From JAAYJR01 sp964545315 (lineage in GTDB: Bacteria > Bacteroidota > Bacteroidia > Bacteroidales > Prolixibacteraceae): a stretch of DNA of 64,000 nt. The notes beneath the pieces are model-generated. The model was given only the letters and a program-made list of their open reading frames with translations. It was not told the origin of the DNA and ran no database searches. This document shows, piece after piece, positions 44,309 to 54,078 of the stretch (the first letter of the stretch is position 1; every line of letters starts with the position of its first letter). A program made the translations under genes and the position numbers. The stretch lies in contig CAZJGI010000005.1 of NCBI GenBank assembly GCA_964545315.1, positions 1-64,000 on the forward strand, given 5' to 3'.

Positions 44309-44536
44309 CTTATATTTCAATATTTTATCATTTTTAGAAAACATGAAAATTTTACAGTTTTCACTGTGAATACATGATCATTACATAAAGGTTTAAATTT
44401 TTTAATTTCCATAATATCATTATATCTGCAATATATTCTCCATTCAATAATTATTCAATAATAATTAAAACTTATGTATTTTTACCTGTCAGCAATTTCA
44501 TTATTCTGTACGAAAATAAAATAAAGTGATTGAAAA

Positions 44537-46930
44537 ATGAACAGGGAAGAGACTTTTTTAAAAATATCCCGTCTTCGCAAGTATCTGGAAGAACAAAACT
44601 ACCGATATTATGTGCTTGCCAAACCGGAGATAAGTGATTACGAGTTTGACATGAAAATGAAAGAGNNNNNNNNNNNNNNNNNNNNNNNNNNNNNNNNNNN
44701 NNNNNNNNNNNNNNNNNNNNNNNNNNNNNNNNNNNNNNNNNNNNNNNNNNNNNNNNNNNNNNNNNAAGGTAAATTAGTCAGGGCAGTTACCCGTGGAGAT
44801 GGTGTCAGGGGCGACGATGTAACAATTAATGTACGGACAATACGGTCTGTACCTTTGAAACTTATGGGCATTGATTTCCCTGACAGTTTTGAGATCAGGG
44901 GTGAAATTGTTTTGCCTTTTGCTGTTTTCAATGAGTTAAATGCAGAAAGGCAGAATTCAGGAGGGATATTGTTTGCTAATCCAAGGAATGCTGCTGCCGG
45001 AACATTAAAATTACAAAATCCTTCAATAGTGGCATCCAGAAAACTTGATATATATTTTTATGCCATTTTAGGCGATGATCTGCCATTCGAAGGGCATTAT
45101 CAAAATCTTCAGAAGGCAAAAGAATGGGGATTTAAGATCTCTGATGCCATGAGTTTATGCAAAAACACAAAAGAGGTTTTCGAATATCTGAAAGAGTGGG
45201 AATTAAAGAGGTCAACCCTTCCTGTAGCTACCGACGGGGTTGTTATCAAGGTCAATTCCCTTTCATTGCAGGAACAGCTGGGTTCAACTTCCAAATCACC
45301 CCGCTGGGCCATTGCATATAAATATAAAGCTGAAAGTGCCTCAACAATCCTTCGCTCTGTCTCATATCAGGTAGGGCGGACAGGAGCAGTAACACCTGTA
45401 GCTAATCTTGATCCTGTGCTGATAGCAGGAACTATTGTCAAAAGGGCATCCCTTCATAATGAGGATATTATAAAAAAACTAGGCCTTCATATCGGAGATA
45501 TAGTATTTGTAGAGAAAGGTGGTGAGATAATACCTAAAATAACTGGGGCCGACCATAATAAACGCCATCCTATGGCACAACAGGTAATATTTATTAAAAA
45601 TTGCCCGGAATGTGGTACGTTATTGATAAGAAATGAAGGGGAAGCAGCCTATTATTGCCCAAATACAGAAGGCTGTCCCCCTCAGATAAAAGGTAGAATT
45701 GAACATTTTGTCAGTCGGGATGCAATGAATATTGAAGGACTGGGGCCGGAAACAATTAATTTGCTATATAGCAAAAATCTTTTGTCTGATATTTCGGGAA
45801 TCTTTGAACTAAAAAATTTTTCCGATAAAATTATCGGCCTCGAAACTATTAAAATACCTGAAGAAACTTTGTTAAGCGATCATAATAAAATTCCTGCGGA
45901 AAGATTATTATATTGTTTTAAAGGATCTCCTTCCTTAAAAATATGTAAATCTCTCGTCGATAACATATCCCCTTCAGCATTATTCGATGCTGATGCTAAA
46001 ACGATATCGGAATTGCTTGAAACAGATGATGAGACAGGAATTTCAATTTATCGTTTTTTAAAATCTCATTCAAATCTTAAAAAGATGTTTGTAAATCTGC
46101 CCGAATCAGAAAAATTGGTTTTCCCCTCATCAATTCTAAACATATTGGCAGGAATATCATTAGAAAAAGCTGAAAAAATCGAAAGGCATTTTGTTTATTT
46201 TTATTTTATATTCAAAGCTACTGACTCAGAACTATTAAGTATTGAGGGTATCGAACCTGATGACCTTCAAAAAATCAGGATTTTTATTAATGATAAGAAT
46301 ATTGATCATCAAAAATTAAATCATTTTAGTAAAGTCAGTTTACAGGAGAGGACTTTCTCCAATTTGATTGAGTCAATAGGGAAATGTAAGGAAGCACCCT
46401 TTGAAAAAGTGTTATACAGCTTGGGAATTAGGTATATAGGCGAAACAACAGCAAAAATATTAGCCAAAAATTTCATTAACATTGATAATCTTATAAAGGC
46501 CAATAAAGACGAACTTTTAAATGTTGAAGGAATAGGTGAAAAAATTGCAATAAGCATAAAGGATTATTTCAGCGAGGGGAAAAATCTTCAGTTAATAAAT
46601 AAGTTAAGAGAATACGGACTGTGCTTTGAGGTTAATAATATATTTTCTTCTTCGAACAATGTACTTAAAGGATACACATTTGTGGTTACCGGCAATTTTG
46701 GTTCGCGTGAAATAAGAGATAACCTGAAGACAACCATTGAAAAATACGGAGGCAATGTTGTTTCAGGTATATCTAAAAATGTCAATTATCTACTGGCAGG
46801 TGATAAACCCGGACCGGAAAAAATAAAAAAAGCTAATGATTTAAATCTTAAAATCATTAGCCTGGAAGAATTTAACTCTTTATTAGGTTCTGATTCCGGA
46901 TCCTTTAACAGCAAAAAAGAGCAGGTATAA
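44537..46930 (+). CDS. ligA: NAD-dependent DNA ligase with expanded HhH region, split by an assembly gap
   Basis: LigA seals nicks during replication using NAD. The order is Ia domain (KISRLRKYLEEQNYRYYVL), gap, the nucleotidyltransferase core (LVRAVTRGDGVRGDD), OB fold (YQVGRTGAVTPVANL), zinc finger (CPECG and CPNTEGC, about 356-385), HhH region and BRCT (about 708-788). The catalytic KxDG lies in the gap. Between zinc finger and the normal HhH are about 170 extra residues that look like two degenerate HhH units (about 452-515 and 533-595) before the canonical one (about 620-695). The open frame crosses the 100-N gap by chance. Its 3' end overlaps the converging MFS gene by 48 bp. Confidence 0.93.
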   Translation: MNREETFLKISRLRKYLEEQNYRYYVLAKPEISDYEFDMKMKEXXXXXXXXXXXXXXXXXXXXXXXXXXXXXXXXXXGKLVRAVTRGDGVRGDDVTINVRTIRSVPLKLMGIDFPDSFEIRGEIVLPFAVFNELNAERQNSGGILFANPRNAAAGTLKLQNPSIVASRKLDIYFYAILGDDLPFEGHYQNLQKAKEWGFKISDAMSLCKNTKEVFEYLKEWELKRSTLPVATDGVVIKVNSLSLQEQLGSTSKSPRWAIAYKYKAESASTILRSVSYQVGRTGAVTPVANLDPVLIAGTIVKRASLHNEDIIKKLGLHIGDIVFVEKGGEIIPKITGADHNKRHPMAQQVIFIKNCPECGTLLIRNEGEAAYYCPNTEGCPPQIKGRIEHFVSRDAMNIEGLGPETINLLYSKNLLSDISGIFELKNFSDKIIGLETIKIPEETLLSDHNKIPAERLLYCFKGSPSLKICKSLVDNISPSALFDADAKTISELLETDDETGISIYRFLKSHSNLKKMFVNLPESEKLVFPSSILNILAGISLEKAEKIERHFVYFYFIFKATDSELLSIEGIEPDDLQKIRIFINDKNIDHQKLNHFSKVSLQERTFSNLIESIGKCKEAPFEKVLYSLGIRYIGETTAKILAKNFINIDNLIKANKDELLNVEGIGEKIAISIKDYFSEGKNLQLINKLREYGLCFEVNNIFSSSNNVLKGYTFVVTGNFGSREIRDNLKTTIEKYGGNVVSGISKNVNYLLAGDKPGPEKIKKANDLNLKIISLEEFNSLLGSDSGSFNSKKEQV
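44666..44765. other. Assembly gap of 100 N inside ligA
   Basis: Exactly 100 N, a usual placeholder length. Compared with normal LigA, about 80-90 residues (roughly 250 bp) are missing here, so the real gap is likely larger. Confidence 0.98.
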
Positions 46931-48103
46931 ATAATAAATAAACAAACAGCTTATAGCTGCAATAAGGCCTGCACTTTTCTGAACTGCTCCCATAAGAGGA
47001 GTAAGAATAGCAGCACCTATTACTGCTGTAGATATTACGCCTGATGCAACTTTTGACAGAGGCCCCAGATCTTCAAGTGCAAGATTATATATTGTAGGCC
47101 ACATTATTGAATGGAATAATCCTGTACCAAGGAAAAATATCAGGGCTGCATTTCCTGAACCAGCGCCTAAGGCAAGAGATACAGCTACCAAAACAGCTCC
47201 TCCTATAGAACAAAACGCAAGTATCGTTTTTGCTGTAAGCTTCCGGAGAATGAAAATCCCGGCAAGCCTTCCAACCATGAGGCCCCCCCAATAATATTTT
47301 AACCAGTCGGTACGCTGCGCCTGGCTTAAGTCAAGACCAAGTTCTCTTGTATAATCAGCAAAAAAACTGGGTATTCCTATCTCTATTCCCATGTAAAAGA
47401 AGATTGCCAGTGAGCCCAGCCATACATGCGGATATTTAAAGGCACTTGATTTAAATGCGGTAAGTTTTGTGGACTGCTCCTCATCTCTTTCATCTATCTC
47501 AGGGAGCTTTAGGAAAAACATGACAATTAATATCACTGCCGCAATGACTGCAATAATAATAAAGGGTCCCTGTACCTGCAAAGGGTCAGATGCAGCACCA
47601 CTGCCGTCACCTGAAATAATAAGCATTGAAACAAAAATTGGTGCAATTACGGTAGCAACTGAGTTAAGGGCATTGGTCAGTGTTAACCTGCTGGCGGCAG
47701 TTTTGGCAGGACCAAGGGCATTTACATAAGGATTAGCTGCAACCTGAAGTATTACAATGCCAATAGCAAAAACAGCAACTCCTGCTAAAAATTGAATGTA
47801 ACCCAGAGCTACCAGGGGAATACATAAAGCCAGCCCTAATACCAGCATGGCAATACCCGAAATAACTCCCTTCTTGTAACCAATCCTGTGAATTAAAAAT
47901 CCAATTGGTATCGACAAGGCATATGCACCAAAGAAAAATGAATTTGGTAACTGTTTCAGAACTTCACCATTCTTTAACTGATCTAGCTTAAACGCTTCTT
48001 TCAAAAAATCGATCATCGAATTGTTCATTGTTGTTATAAAGCCTATCATAAAGAAAAGGGCTGCCATAACAATCAGCGGAAACAAATATTTATTTTTACT
48101 CAT
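46883..48103 (-). CDS. FucP-type sugar MFS transporter beside galK
   Basis: A 406-residue, 12-span MFS protein of the sugar:H+ symporter type: FFMIGFITTMNNSMIDFLKE in the first span and VILQVAANPYVNALGP near the middle. It follows galactokinase by 31 bp on the same strand, so galactose (or glucose/galactose) is the likely substrate. The stop lies inside the 3' end of ligA on the other strand, a 48-bp tail-to-tail overlap. Confidence 0.9.
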   Translation of the reverse strand: MSKNKYLFPLIVMAALFFMIGFITTMNNSMIDFLKEAFKLDQLKNGEVLKQLPNSFFFGAYALSIPIGFLIHRIGYKKGVISGIAMLVLGLALCIPLVALGYIQFLAGVAVFAIGIVILQVAANPYVNALGPAKTAASRLTLTNALNSVATVIAPIFVSMLIISGDGSGAASDPLQVQGPFIIIAVIAAVILIVMFFLKLPEIDERDEEQSTKLTAFKSSAFKYPHVWLGSLAIFFYMGIEIGIPSFFADYTRELGLDLSQAQRTDWLKYYWGGLMVGRLAGIFILRKLTAKTILAFCSIGGAVLVAVSLALGAGSGNAALIFFLGTGLFHSIMWPTIYNLALEDLGPLSKVASGVISTAVIGAAILTPLMGAVQKSAGLIAAISCLFIYYLYLLFFAVKGSGIRT

Positions 48104-48134
48104 TTTGATTTATTTTTAATTCTTTTTTTGATCC

Positions 48135-49295
48135 TTAAAAAAGCTTTTTAGCCCCATCACTTATTTCAGCCACATAAAATTCAGGATTTAAGCCGGTTTT
48201 AGCAGAATAATTTTTCCCTGTTTCTGAAATAAATGTATCAACTGCTTCATCCCTGACAAGGCTAACTGTACATCCACCGAATCCTCCCCCGGTCATCCTC
48301 GATCCAATTACACCGGGTATTTTATATGCCTCCTCAACCATAGTATCAAGTTCGAAGCCGGTTACCTCATAGTCATCACGCAGGGAAGTATGTGACTCAT
48401 TCATTAGTTGGCCAAACCGATCTATATTATTAACTTTAAGCTGGTCAACAGCTTCCTGTGTCCTGGCAATCTCACTGATCACATGCCTGGCCCTGCGCAT
48501 AGCAACCTTATCTTCAAATTCATCTTCTATCTTACTGAATTCATCCATAGTACAGTCTGCAAGCATTTTTATGGGTATATGCCTGTTTATCTCCTTCACT
48601 GCTGCCATACACTCAGCTACCCGCTGGTTATATACACCTGAATCAAGCTTATGTGGGCTGTTAGTATTTGCAATTACAATTTTGATTCCATCAAGTTTAA
48701 CAGGTACTAACTCATATTTCAGTGTGTCACAATTGAGGTAAATTGCATGGTCTTCTTTTCCCATCCCTGAAGCAAACTGGTCCATTATTCCACACATCAC
48801 ACCGGCAAATTCATGTTCAGCCTTTTGTGCCATTTTAATAAGTTCAGTCAACTCTATCTCCAATCCCCACATATCATTTACTGCAACAGCAGTAGCCATT
48901 TCAAGAGATGCAGAAGAGGATAATCCTGCTCCGTTAGGCACATTACCGTATATAAGTATGTCTGCCCCTTCATCAAACTGAATACCCCGCTTCATAAACT
49001 GGGCAAAAACACCTATTGGATAATTTACCCACTCACGGTTAATTGGTTTATTCAAATTACCGACATCTACATTCGCTTCAAAATTCAGGTTCATAGAGGC
49101 AAATTTCACTGAGCGTCTTGCAGTTTTTCTGATTAAACAATAAGTACCAAAACTGATTGCACAGGGAAAAACATAACCACCATTATAATCAGTATGCTCA
49201 CCTATAAGGTTAACACGTCCGGGGGCAAAATAACAACTTACATCTCCTTCTCCGTATTTTGCAACAAATTTTTCTTTTAATTGATCAATATTCAT
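48135..49295 (-). CDS. galK: Galactokinase
   Basis: This GHMP kinase phosphorylates galactose at C1. The 386-residue sequence has GRVNLIGEHTDYNGGYVFP (galactokinase signature), PNGAGLSSSASLEMATAVAV (ATP motif), CGIMDQFASGMG and SRMTGGGFGGCTVSLV. All catalytic motifs are present. It is the first gene of a two-gene operon with the sugar transporter downstream. A TATATTTG element lies about 48 bp upstream. No galT or galE is in this window. Confidence 0.95.
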   Translation of the reverse strand: MNIDQLKEKFVAKYGEGDVSCYFAPGRVNLIGEHTDYNGGYVFPCAISFGTYCLIRKTARRSVKFASMNLNFEANVDVGNLNKPINREWVNYPIGVFAQFMKRGIQFDEGADILIYGNVPNGAGLSSSASLEMATAVAVNDMWGLEIELTELIKMAQKAEHEFAGVMCGIMDQFASGMGKEDHAIYLNCDTLKYELVPVKLDGIKIVIANTNSPHKLDSGVYNQRVAECMAAVKEINRHIPIKMLADCTMDEFSKIEDEFEDKVAMRRARHVISEIARTQEAVDQLKVNNIDRFGQLMNESHTSLRDDYEVTGFELDTMVEEAYKIPGVIGSRMTGGGFGGCTVSLVRDEAVDTFISETGKNYSAKTGLNPEFYVAEISDGAKKLF

Positions 49296-49342
49296 AATTA
49301 TAAGTTATAATGCTTTATAAATTACAGGGGATTAAAGATCAA

Positions 49343-49350
49343 CAAATATA
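49343..49350 (-). promoter_or_regulatory. -7 promoter element of galK
   Basis: On the minus strand this is TATATTTG, a perfect TAnnTTTG, about 48 bp before the galK start. I could not find a clear TTTG at the -33 spacing. Confidence 0.5.
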
Positions 49351-49409
49351 TAAAAAAATGTAAATCTTGTTAAGATCTCAACGGAAATCGGATTATTCCT
49401 ATTTTTTTA

Positions 49410-49417
49410 TAATTTTG
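49410..49417 (+). promoter_or_regulatory. -7 promoter element of the acyl-CoA ligase operon
   Basis: TAATTTTG matches TAnnTTTG, 29 bp before the start at 49447. An upstream -33 partner was not evident. Confidence 0.5.
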
Positions 49418-49446
49418 AAAAAACTTTAATGATACCATAACGGTTA

Positions 49447-51354
49447 ATGATGAAAACAATAATCGAACTTTTTGAAACAACAGTAGCAAACTATCCCGAC
49501 AATATATATTTGTGGGAGAAGAAAGAGGGTGCATACAAAGGAACTACCTATAAGCAGACCAGGGAACAAGTGCTGAAACTTGCAGCCGGATTAATTTCAA
49601 TTGGTTATAACAAAGGTGAAAGATCCGGATTGATTTCTGACGGCCGTAATGATTGGATAATAAGTGAACTGGGAATTCTTTATTCAGGTGGGATAAACGT
49701 CCCACTGTCAATAAGACTACAGGAAAACGACTTGATTTTCAGGCTTAAACACAGCGGTACTAAATATATTTTTGTTTCAGCCCCTTATGCCGCCAGAGTT
49801 GAAGCAATAAGGGAAAGCCTTCCTGAACTGAGAAAAGTAATATACCTTGATGGGAAAGAAGATTCGGGTGAAAATGATATTAATTACCTTGATCTTCTAA
49901 CCAATGGAGAGGAGTTTTTAAAAAATTCCCCTCAAAAAGTTGAAGAGATATGGAAAAATATACTACCTGACGACATAGCTAATATAAGTTATACTTCAGG
50001 AACCACGGCCGATCCCAAAGGTATAATTTTAACTCATTTAAATTATGCAGCGAATGTTGTTCAGTCAAACACACTTATGGAGCTTCAGTCTGATTGGAGG
50101 ACTCTTGCCATTCTTCCGTGGGATCATGCTTTTGCACATACCTGCTGCCTTTATGCCTTTATGTACAAAGGAGCAAGTATAGCCTCGGTGGAAGTGGGGA
50201 AATCACAACTGGAAACCCTTAAAAATATTCCGGTAAATATAAAAGAGATAAAACCCACTTTAATGATGAGCGTTCCTGCTTTCTCTAAAAAGTTCAGGCA
50301 GAATATCGAAGGGCAGATACGCAAAAAAGGGAAAACCATTAACGGATTATTCAAATTTGCACTTAAGACCGGATACACATACAACAATCTTGGATTTAAC
50401 AAGGGTAAAGGATGGAGGATATTGCTTAAACCTTTAATTTTGCTATTTGATGTCATCTTATTTAAAAAAATAAGAGAAGGCTTTGGCGGTGAACTCAAAT
50501 TTTTCATAGGAGGAGGTGCTCTTCTTGATATAGAATTACAACGATTTTTCTATACAATCGGAATGCCGATATGCCAGGGCTACGGCCTTACTGAATCTTC
50601 ACCGGTGATATCTTCCAATGCGTTACACGCTATTAAAATGGGATCATCAGGCCGACTGGTGAAATATCTGGAATTAAAAATATTAGACGAAAATGGCAAT
50701 GAAATGTCAACAGGCCAAAAAGGTGAGATTGTAGTTAAAGGGGACAATGTCATGAAAGGTTACTGGAATAATCCGGAAGCAACTGCTGAAACTATTAAAG
50801 ACGGATGGCTGCATACCGGAGATCTTGGATACATGGATAAAGACGGTTTTCTGTATGTTCTGGGGCGCTTTAAAAGCCTCCTTATTGGTGACGACGGGGA
50901 AAAGTACAGTCCTGAAGGAATAGAAGAAGCCATTGTGGAAAAATCATCATTTATTCAGCAAATGATCCTTTATAATAACCAAAATCCATACACTGCAGCT
51001 ATGATAGTGCCTGAAATAAATGAAATAAATAAAAAGCTTATTCAGTGTGGCATACAACCGGGCACTGACGAAGGCAACAAAGAAACAATACAGATACTTA
51101 CCGACGAGATTAATGCCTATAAAAAAGGAGGACAGTATGAAAATATGTTCCCGGAAAGATGGCTACCGGCAGCTTTCGTGATATTACCCGAATCGTTTAA
51201 CCAGGAAAACGGACTTATTAATACTACCATGAAGGTGGTCAGGGGAAAAATTTATAAATATTTCAAAAAAGAACTTGAATTCCTGTATACGCCGGCTGCC
51301 AAAAAACCTCAAAATGATATTAATATTTCTGCAGTACAAAAATGGAACTCATAA
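49447..51354 (+). CDS. Long-chain acyl-CoA ligase (AMP-forming)
   Basis: A 635-residue member of the AMP-forming synthetases, which activates fatty acids with ATP and CoA. Motifs: ISYTSGTTADPKGIILTH (ATP/AMP loop), GYGLTESSPV, and GWLHTGDLGYMDKDGFLYVLG near the hinge. Length and order fit FadD-like enzymes in the FACL branch. It is the first gene of a three-gene plus-strand run, 18 bp before the GHMP kinase gene, though a shared pathway is not obvious. Confidence 0.92.
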   Translation: MMKTIIELFETTVANYPDNIYLWEKKEGAYKGTTYKQTREQVLKLAAGLISIGYNKGERSGLISDGRNDWIISELGILYSGGINVPLSIRLQENDLIFRLKHSGTKYIFVSAPYAARVEAIRESLPELRKVIYLDGKEDSGENDINYLDLLTNGEEFLKNSPQKVEEIWKNILPDDIANISYTSGTTADPKGIILTHLNYAANVVQSNTLMELQSDWRTLAILPWDHAFAHTCCLYAFMYKGASIASVEVGKSQLETLKNIPVNIKEIKPTLMMSVPAFSKKFRQNIEGQIRKKGKTINGLFKFALKTGYTYNNLGFNKGKGWRILLKPLILLFDVILFKKIREGFGGELKFFIGGGALLDIELQRFFYTIGMPICQGYGLTESSPVISSNALHAIKMGSSGRLVKYLELKILDENGNEMSTGQKGEIVVKGDNVMKGYWNNPEATAETIKDGWLHTGDLGYMDKDGFLYVLGRFKSLLIGDDGEKYSPEGIEEAIVEKSSFIQQMILYNNQNPYTAAMIVPEINEINKKLIQCGIQPGTDEGNKETIQILTDEINAYKKGGQYENMFPERWLPAAFVILPESFNQENGLINTTMKVVRGKIYKYFKKELEFLYTPAAKKPQNDINISAVQKWNS

Positions 51355-51372
51355 CAAATACCTGATCTGTAT

Positions 51373-52386
51373 ATGATAATAGAAACATATTGCTATCCAA
51401 GGGCTGCAGTAATAGGAAACCCTTCAGACGGTTATTTTGGAAAGACAATAGCATTCCTCTTTTCAAATACACAGGCCAGGGTGCAACTTTACCATACCCC
51501 TGAACTGGATATACAGCCACAACGCCTTGATAAAACCAGGTTTTCGGGTATTAAAGAATTGGTGGAAAATGTAAATCACTCTGGTTATTACGGAGGAATA
51601 CGGTTGCTGAAAGCTACAATAAAAGTATTTTACGATTATTGTACTAGTAATAATATCCTGATCGATAACCGCAATTTTACCATTCGTTATGATTCAAATA
51701 TTCCGCTCAGACTGGGATTGGCAGGTAGTAGCGCAATAATTACTGCCTGCATGAAAGCCCTTATTACTTTTTATGGTGTGTCCATTCCAAAACCAATATT
51801 AGCCAACCTTGTACTTAATGTCGAAGATAAAGAATTGGGAATAGCTGCAGGATTACAGGACCGGGTCGTACAGGCTTACGGCCAGCCGGTTTATATGGAC
51901 TTCAATAAAGAAGTAATGAAGCAACAGGGGTACGGGATATACGAAGTACTGGATGCCTCTCTCTTCCCTAATATGTATATTGCATACAGAAAAAACCTGT
52001 CGGAAGGTACTGAAGTCTTGCATAACAACCTGCGTGCACGGTTTAATATCGGGGAGAAAGCTGTGCTGGATGCTATGGAAAGATGGGCAGGCTTTACTGA
52101 CCTTTTCAGGAAAGCATTAAAAAATAAGGATTATGAAACGATGCATGATTTAATAAATGCAAATTTTGATCTTAGAAGAAGCCTTATCGCTATAACTTCA
52201 GGGAATATAGAAATGGTTGAAACAGCAAGGTCTGCAGGGGCGTCGGCTAAGTTTACCGGCTCCGGAGGAGCTATAATCGGTACTTATAAAGACGAAGATA
52301 TGTTTATTAAACTTGTGCAGGAACTAAGCAAAAAAAATATAGAAGTCATAAAACCAAACATTGTAAATTGTTATAAAAATGATTAA
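51373..52386 (+). CDS. GHMP kinase, glucuronokinase-like
   Basis: A 337-residue GHMP sugar kinase. The N-terminal signature RAAVIGNPSDGYFGKTIAF resembles plant glucuronokinase, which makes glucuronate-1-phosphate. The ATP loop is RLGLAGSSAIITACMKAL and motif three is SAKFTGSGGAIIGTY. The following gene encodes a GalU-type uridylyltransferase, overlapping by 8 bp, so together they may make a UDP-sugar from a free uronic acid or similar sugar. Alternatives are L-fucose, mevalonate-like or other C1-sugar kinases. The start is clear, 18 bp after the acyl-CoA ligase. Confidence 0.8.
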   Translation: MIIETYCYPRAAVIGNPSDGYFGKTIAFLFSNTQARVQLYHTPELDIQPQRLDKTRFSGIKELVENVNHSGYYGGIRLLKATIKVFYDYCTSNNILIDNRNFTIRYDSNIPLRLGLAGSSAIITACMKALITFYGVSIPKPILANLVLNVEDKELGIAAGLQDRVVQAYGQPVYMDFNKEVMKQQGYGIYEVLDASLFPNMYIAYRKNLSEGTEVLHNNLRARFNIGEKAVLDAMERWAGFTDLFRKALKNKDYETMHDLINANFDLRRSLIAITSGNIEMVETARSAGASAKFTGSGGAIIGTYKDEDMFIKLVQELSKKNIEVIKPNIVNCYKND

Positions 52387-53248
52387 AAAAGCTGTTATAC
52401 CCGCTGCCGGCTGGGGAACAAGATTCTTACCAATAACTAAGTCCCAACCGAAAGAGATGATTCCAATTGTTGATACACCTGTAATACAATATGTTGTGGA
52501 AGAGGCTGTAAACAGCGGGATTACCGATATACTCATGATAATAGGTAAAGGGAAAAGGGCTATTGAAGAGCATTTTGACAGAAGCCCAATACTGGAAGAA
52601 TCACTAAGTGCGAAAAAACAATACGAATTACTTGAACAAATAAAAAAAATATCAAACCTGGCTAATATCTATTTTATATGGCAAAAAGAAATGAACGGCT
52701 TGGGCGACGCTATCAGATATGCCCGTGATCATGTTGGCAACGAACCATTTGCCGTGCTGCTTGGAGATACTCTTATCACCGGTGAAGGAGATCCAATTAC
52801 AAAACAACTGATTAATGTATATGAGAGATATAAGAGTTCTGTAGTAGCATTAGAAGAAGTAGATTTAGAAAATGTGCACCGGTATGGGGTCATTAAAGGA
52901 AAATGTCTGGAAAAAAATGTTATGATAGCCGAAGATTTTATTGAAAAACCTTCCGCCAGTGAAGCTCCATCAAACCTGGCCATTGCAAGCCGCTATATTT
53001 TTACTCCTGAAATATTTAATTATCTCGACAATACGAAACCGGGGAAAAATAATGAAATACAACTTACGGATGCAATGCGTGAAATGGTTAAAAAATATGC
53101 AATGTACGGACTTAAGTTTAACGGTACACGCTATGACATAGGTAACAAACTGGATTTCCTTAAAACTAATATTATTTATGGCCTGATGCATGAAGAGATA
53201 GGAACTTCTCTTCGTGAGTGGCTTAAAGAATTTTCAAAGGAATTATAG
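52379..53248 (+). CDS. galU: UTP-glucose-1-phosphate uridylyltransferase
   Basis: This enzyme makes UDP-glucose or a related UDP-sugar. The 289-residue sequence begins KKAVIPAAGWGTRFLPITKS (nucleotide loop), followed by KEMIPIVDTPVIQYVVEEA, FAVLLGDTLI and FIEKPSASEAP. It is complete and of normal length. It starts within the last codons of the GHMP kinase gene (8-bp overlap), so its synthesis is coupled to the kinase; the pair could act in sequence. A terminator follows at 53302. Confidence 0.93.
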   Translation: MIKKAVIPAAGWGTRFLPITKSQPKEMIPIVDTPVIQYVVEEAVNSGITDILMIIGKGKRAIEEHFDRSPILEESLSAKKQYELLEQIKKISNLANIYFIWQKEMNGLGDAIRYARDHVGNEPFAVLLGDTLITGEGDPITKQLINVYERYKSSVVALEEVDLENVHRYGVIKGKCLEKNVMIAEDFIEKPSASEAPSNLAIASRYIFTPEIFNYLDNTKPGKNNEIQLTDAMREMVKKYAMYGLKFNGTRYDIGNKLDFLKTNIIYGLMHEEIGTSLREWLKEFSKEL

Positions 53249-53301
53249 TAACTTACAATCCTTAAAAAGACCATTTTTCTTAAACTTTTTTTGTACAACC
53301 T

Positions 53302-53348
53302 AAAGCCGGTAAAAACATTTACACTTATCGGCTTTTGTTGTTAATATA
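53302..53348 (+). terminator. Terminator after galU
   Basis: AAAGCCGGTAA (53302-53312) pairs with TTATCGGCTTT (53335-53345) with one G-U pair, followed by a short T run. It lies between converging galU and cysH and may work both ways. Confidence 0.7.
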
Positions 53349-53366
53349 TACAAAATACAAAGATCG

Positions 53367-54071
53367 TTACTCATGAAGGCCGCATTCTTTACCTGAATTT
53401 TGTTCCCACCACCATCGTCCGGCCCGGAAGTCCTCCCCGGGTTTAATGGCTCTTGTACAAGGTTCACAGCCAATGCTGATAAAACCTTTATCATGCAAAA
53501 CGTTATAAGGTACATTGTTTTCCTTTATATACTGACGTACCTGATCAAGGCTCCATTCCAGAAGCGGATTATACTTGATGATCTGGTTCCCATTGTCCCA
53601 TTCAAATTCACGTAATGCTCTGCGGTTATCTGACTGTGAGGCACGAAGGCCTGTTATCCAGATCATTTCATTTTTAAGGGCACGCTTTAGCGGAATTACT
53701 TTGCGTATATAACAACATTCTTTCCTGTTTTCAATAGATTCATAAAAACTATACGGGCCCTTTTTATTTAATAATTGTTCTACTCTTTCAGCAGGTGGAA
53801 AATATGCAATGATCTCTTTGCCGTATCTCTCCAGGGTTGCCCGCCAAACTTTATATGTTTCTTCAAATAAACGGCCTGTATCAAGGGTAGCAACTTTTAC
53901 AGACAGGTTGTTTCTGAAAATAATATCAGTAATTACCTGATCCTCATAACCAAAACTTGTAGTAAAAATTACTTTACCGCTATATTTGTTAATCAGGTAA
54001 CTTATTTTATCTTTAATACCCTTACCTGATAAAACAGATTCCAAACCATTAACTAACTCATCCCCTTTCAT
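53367..54071 (-). CDS. cysH: Adenylyl-sulfate reductase (CysH family)
   Basis: This enzyme reduces APS (or PAPS) to sulfite in sulfate assimilation. The 234-residue sequence, starting at the ATG at 54071 (the longer frame opens with TTG), has TTSFGYEDQVITD, RKECCYIRK and GCEPCTRAI. The two Cys pairs are the ligands of an Fe-S cluster in APS-type reductases, and KECGLHE near the end carries the catalytic Cys. It lies 7 bp after the exonuclease gene. No cysD/N or sulfite reductase is in the window. Confidence 0.9.
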   Translation of the reverse strand: MKGDELVNGLESVLSGKGIKDKISYLINKYSGKVIFTTSFGYEDQVITDIIFRNNLSVKVATLDTGRLFEETYKVWRATLERYGKEIIAYFPPAERVEQLLNKKGPYSFYESIENRKECCYIRKVIPLKRALKNEMIWITGLRASQSDNRRALREFEWDNGNQIIKYNPLLEWSLDQVRQYIKENNVPYNVLHDKGFISIGCEPCTRAIKPGEDFRAGRWWWEQNSGKECGLHE

Positions 54072-54078
54072 AAACAGA

